Translations under genes and position numbers: made by a program
Assembly (NCBI GenBank): GCA_020717935.1
Contig: DYDK01000114.1
Location: forward strand, 1 to 5,900
Reading direction: 5' to 3'
Length of the DNA: 5,900 bases
Source of the DNA: Desulfocapsa sp.
GTDB lineage: Bacteria > Desulfobacterota > Desulfobulbia > Desulfobulbales > Desulfocapsaceae
The notes under the pieces: model-generated
The model's input: only the letters and a program-made list of their open reading frames with translations
The model's database searches: none
Told to the model about the DNA's origin: nothing
Shown here: positions 5,892-5,900 of the stretch, in pieces
Position numbering within the stretch: position 1 is the stretch's first letter
How the letters are laid out: the number at the start of each line of letters is the position of its first letter

Positions 5892-5900
5892 ATGCAGAGA
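5892..5900 (+). CDS. possible start of a downstream gene (partial)
   Basis: An ATG at 5892 opens a frame (M-Q-R) that runs off the window. It is preceded by AGGAAGG (5875-5881) and by a closer AGG (5884-5886), either of which could serve as a ribosome-binding site. Only three codons are visible, so the product cannot be identified. Confidence 0.3.

Overview
The window holds two divergently transcribed gene blocks that both look like signal-transduction machinery. The composition is moderate GC. The mix of a PAS/sigma-54 activator, a NifX-like protein, a Cache-type sensor kinase and CheY-like regulators suggests an anaerobic member of the Desulfobacterota (sulfate-reducer relatives). That assignment is inference from gene content; no taxonomic marker is present.

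Minus-strand block (3986 down to 61): four tightly packed genes read in the order sigma-54-dependent activator with PAS domain (3986-2568), NifX/Fe-Mo-cofactor-fold small protein (2560-2207), membrane histidine kinase (2210 to 434, broken by a frameshift near 717-754), and single-domain response regulator (432-61). Gaps are 7 nt, a 4-nt ATGA overlap, and 1 nt, so this is almost certainly one operon. A hairpin at 47-66 overlaps the last stop. The first 52 bases may be the 3' end of a convergent plus-strand gene.

Divergent intergenic region (3987-4426): about 440 bp without a credible gene. It carries a well-formed sigma-54 promoter (4342-4357) facing right and a triplet of TGTTTC repeats spaced exactly 10 bp apart (4054-4083).

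Plus-strand block (4427-5788): a 98-aa protein, a degenerate receiver-domain protein, and an intact receiver-domain protein. All three carry a short helical motif of the form A-x-x-F-A-[EQ]-A-G-[EL]-[WFY]-[ED]-[TD]-A: twice in the first protein, and as a C-terminal tail on the two receivers. A further gene may start at 5892.

Working model (inference): the sigma-54 activator encoded at the head of the left block drives the right block from the sigma-54 promoter. The kinase and response regulator provide a phosphorelay, and the shared tail motif links the three right-hand proteins to each other or to a common partner. Two features argue for non-standard biochemistry. The activator has Thr in place of the Walker B Asp, and the middle receiver lacks the conserved Thr and Lys of the CheY active site.
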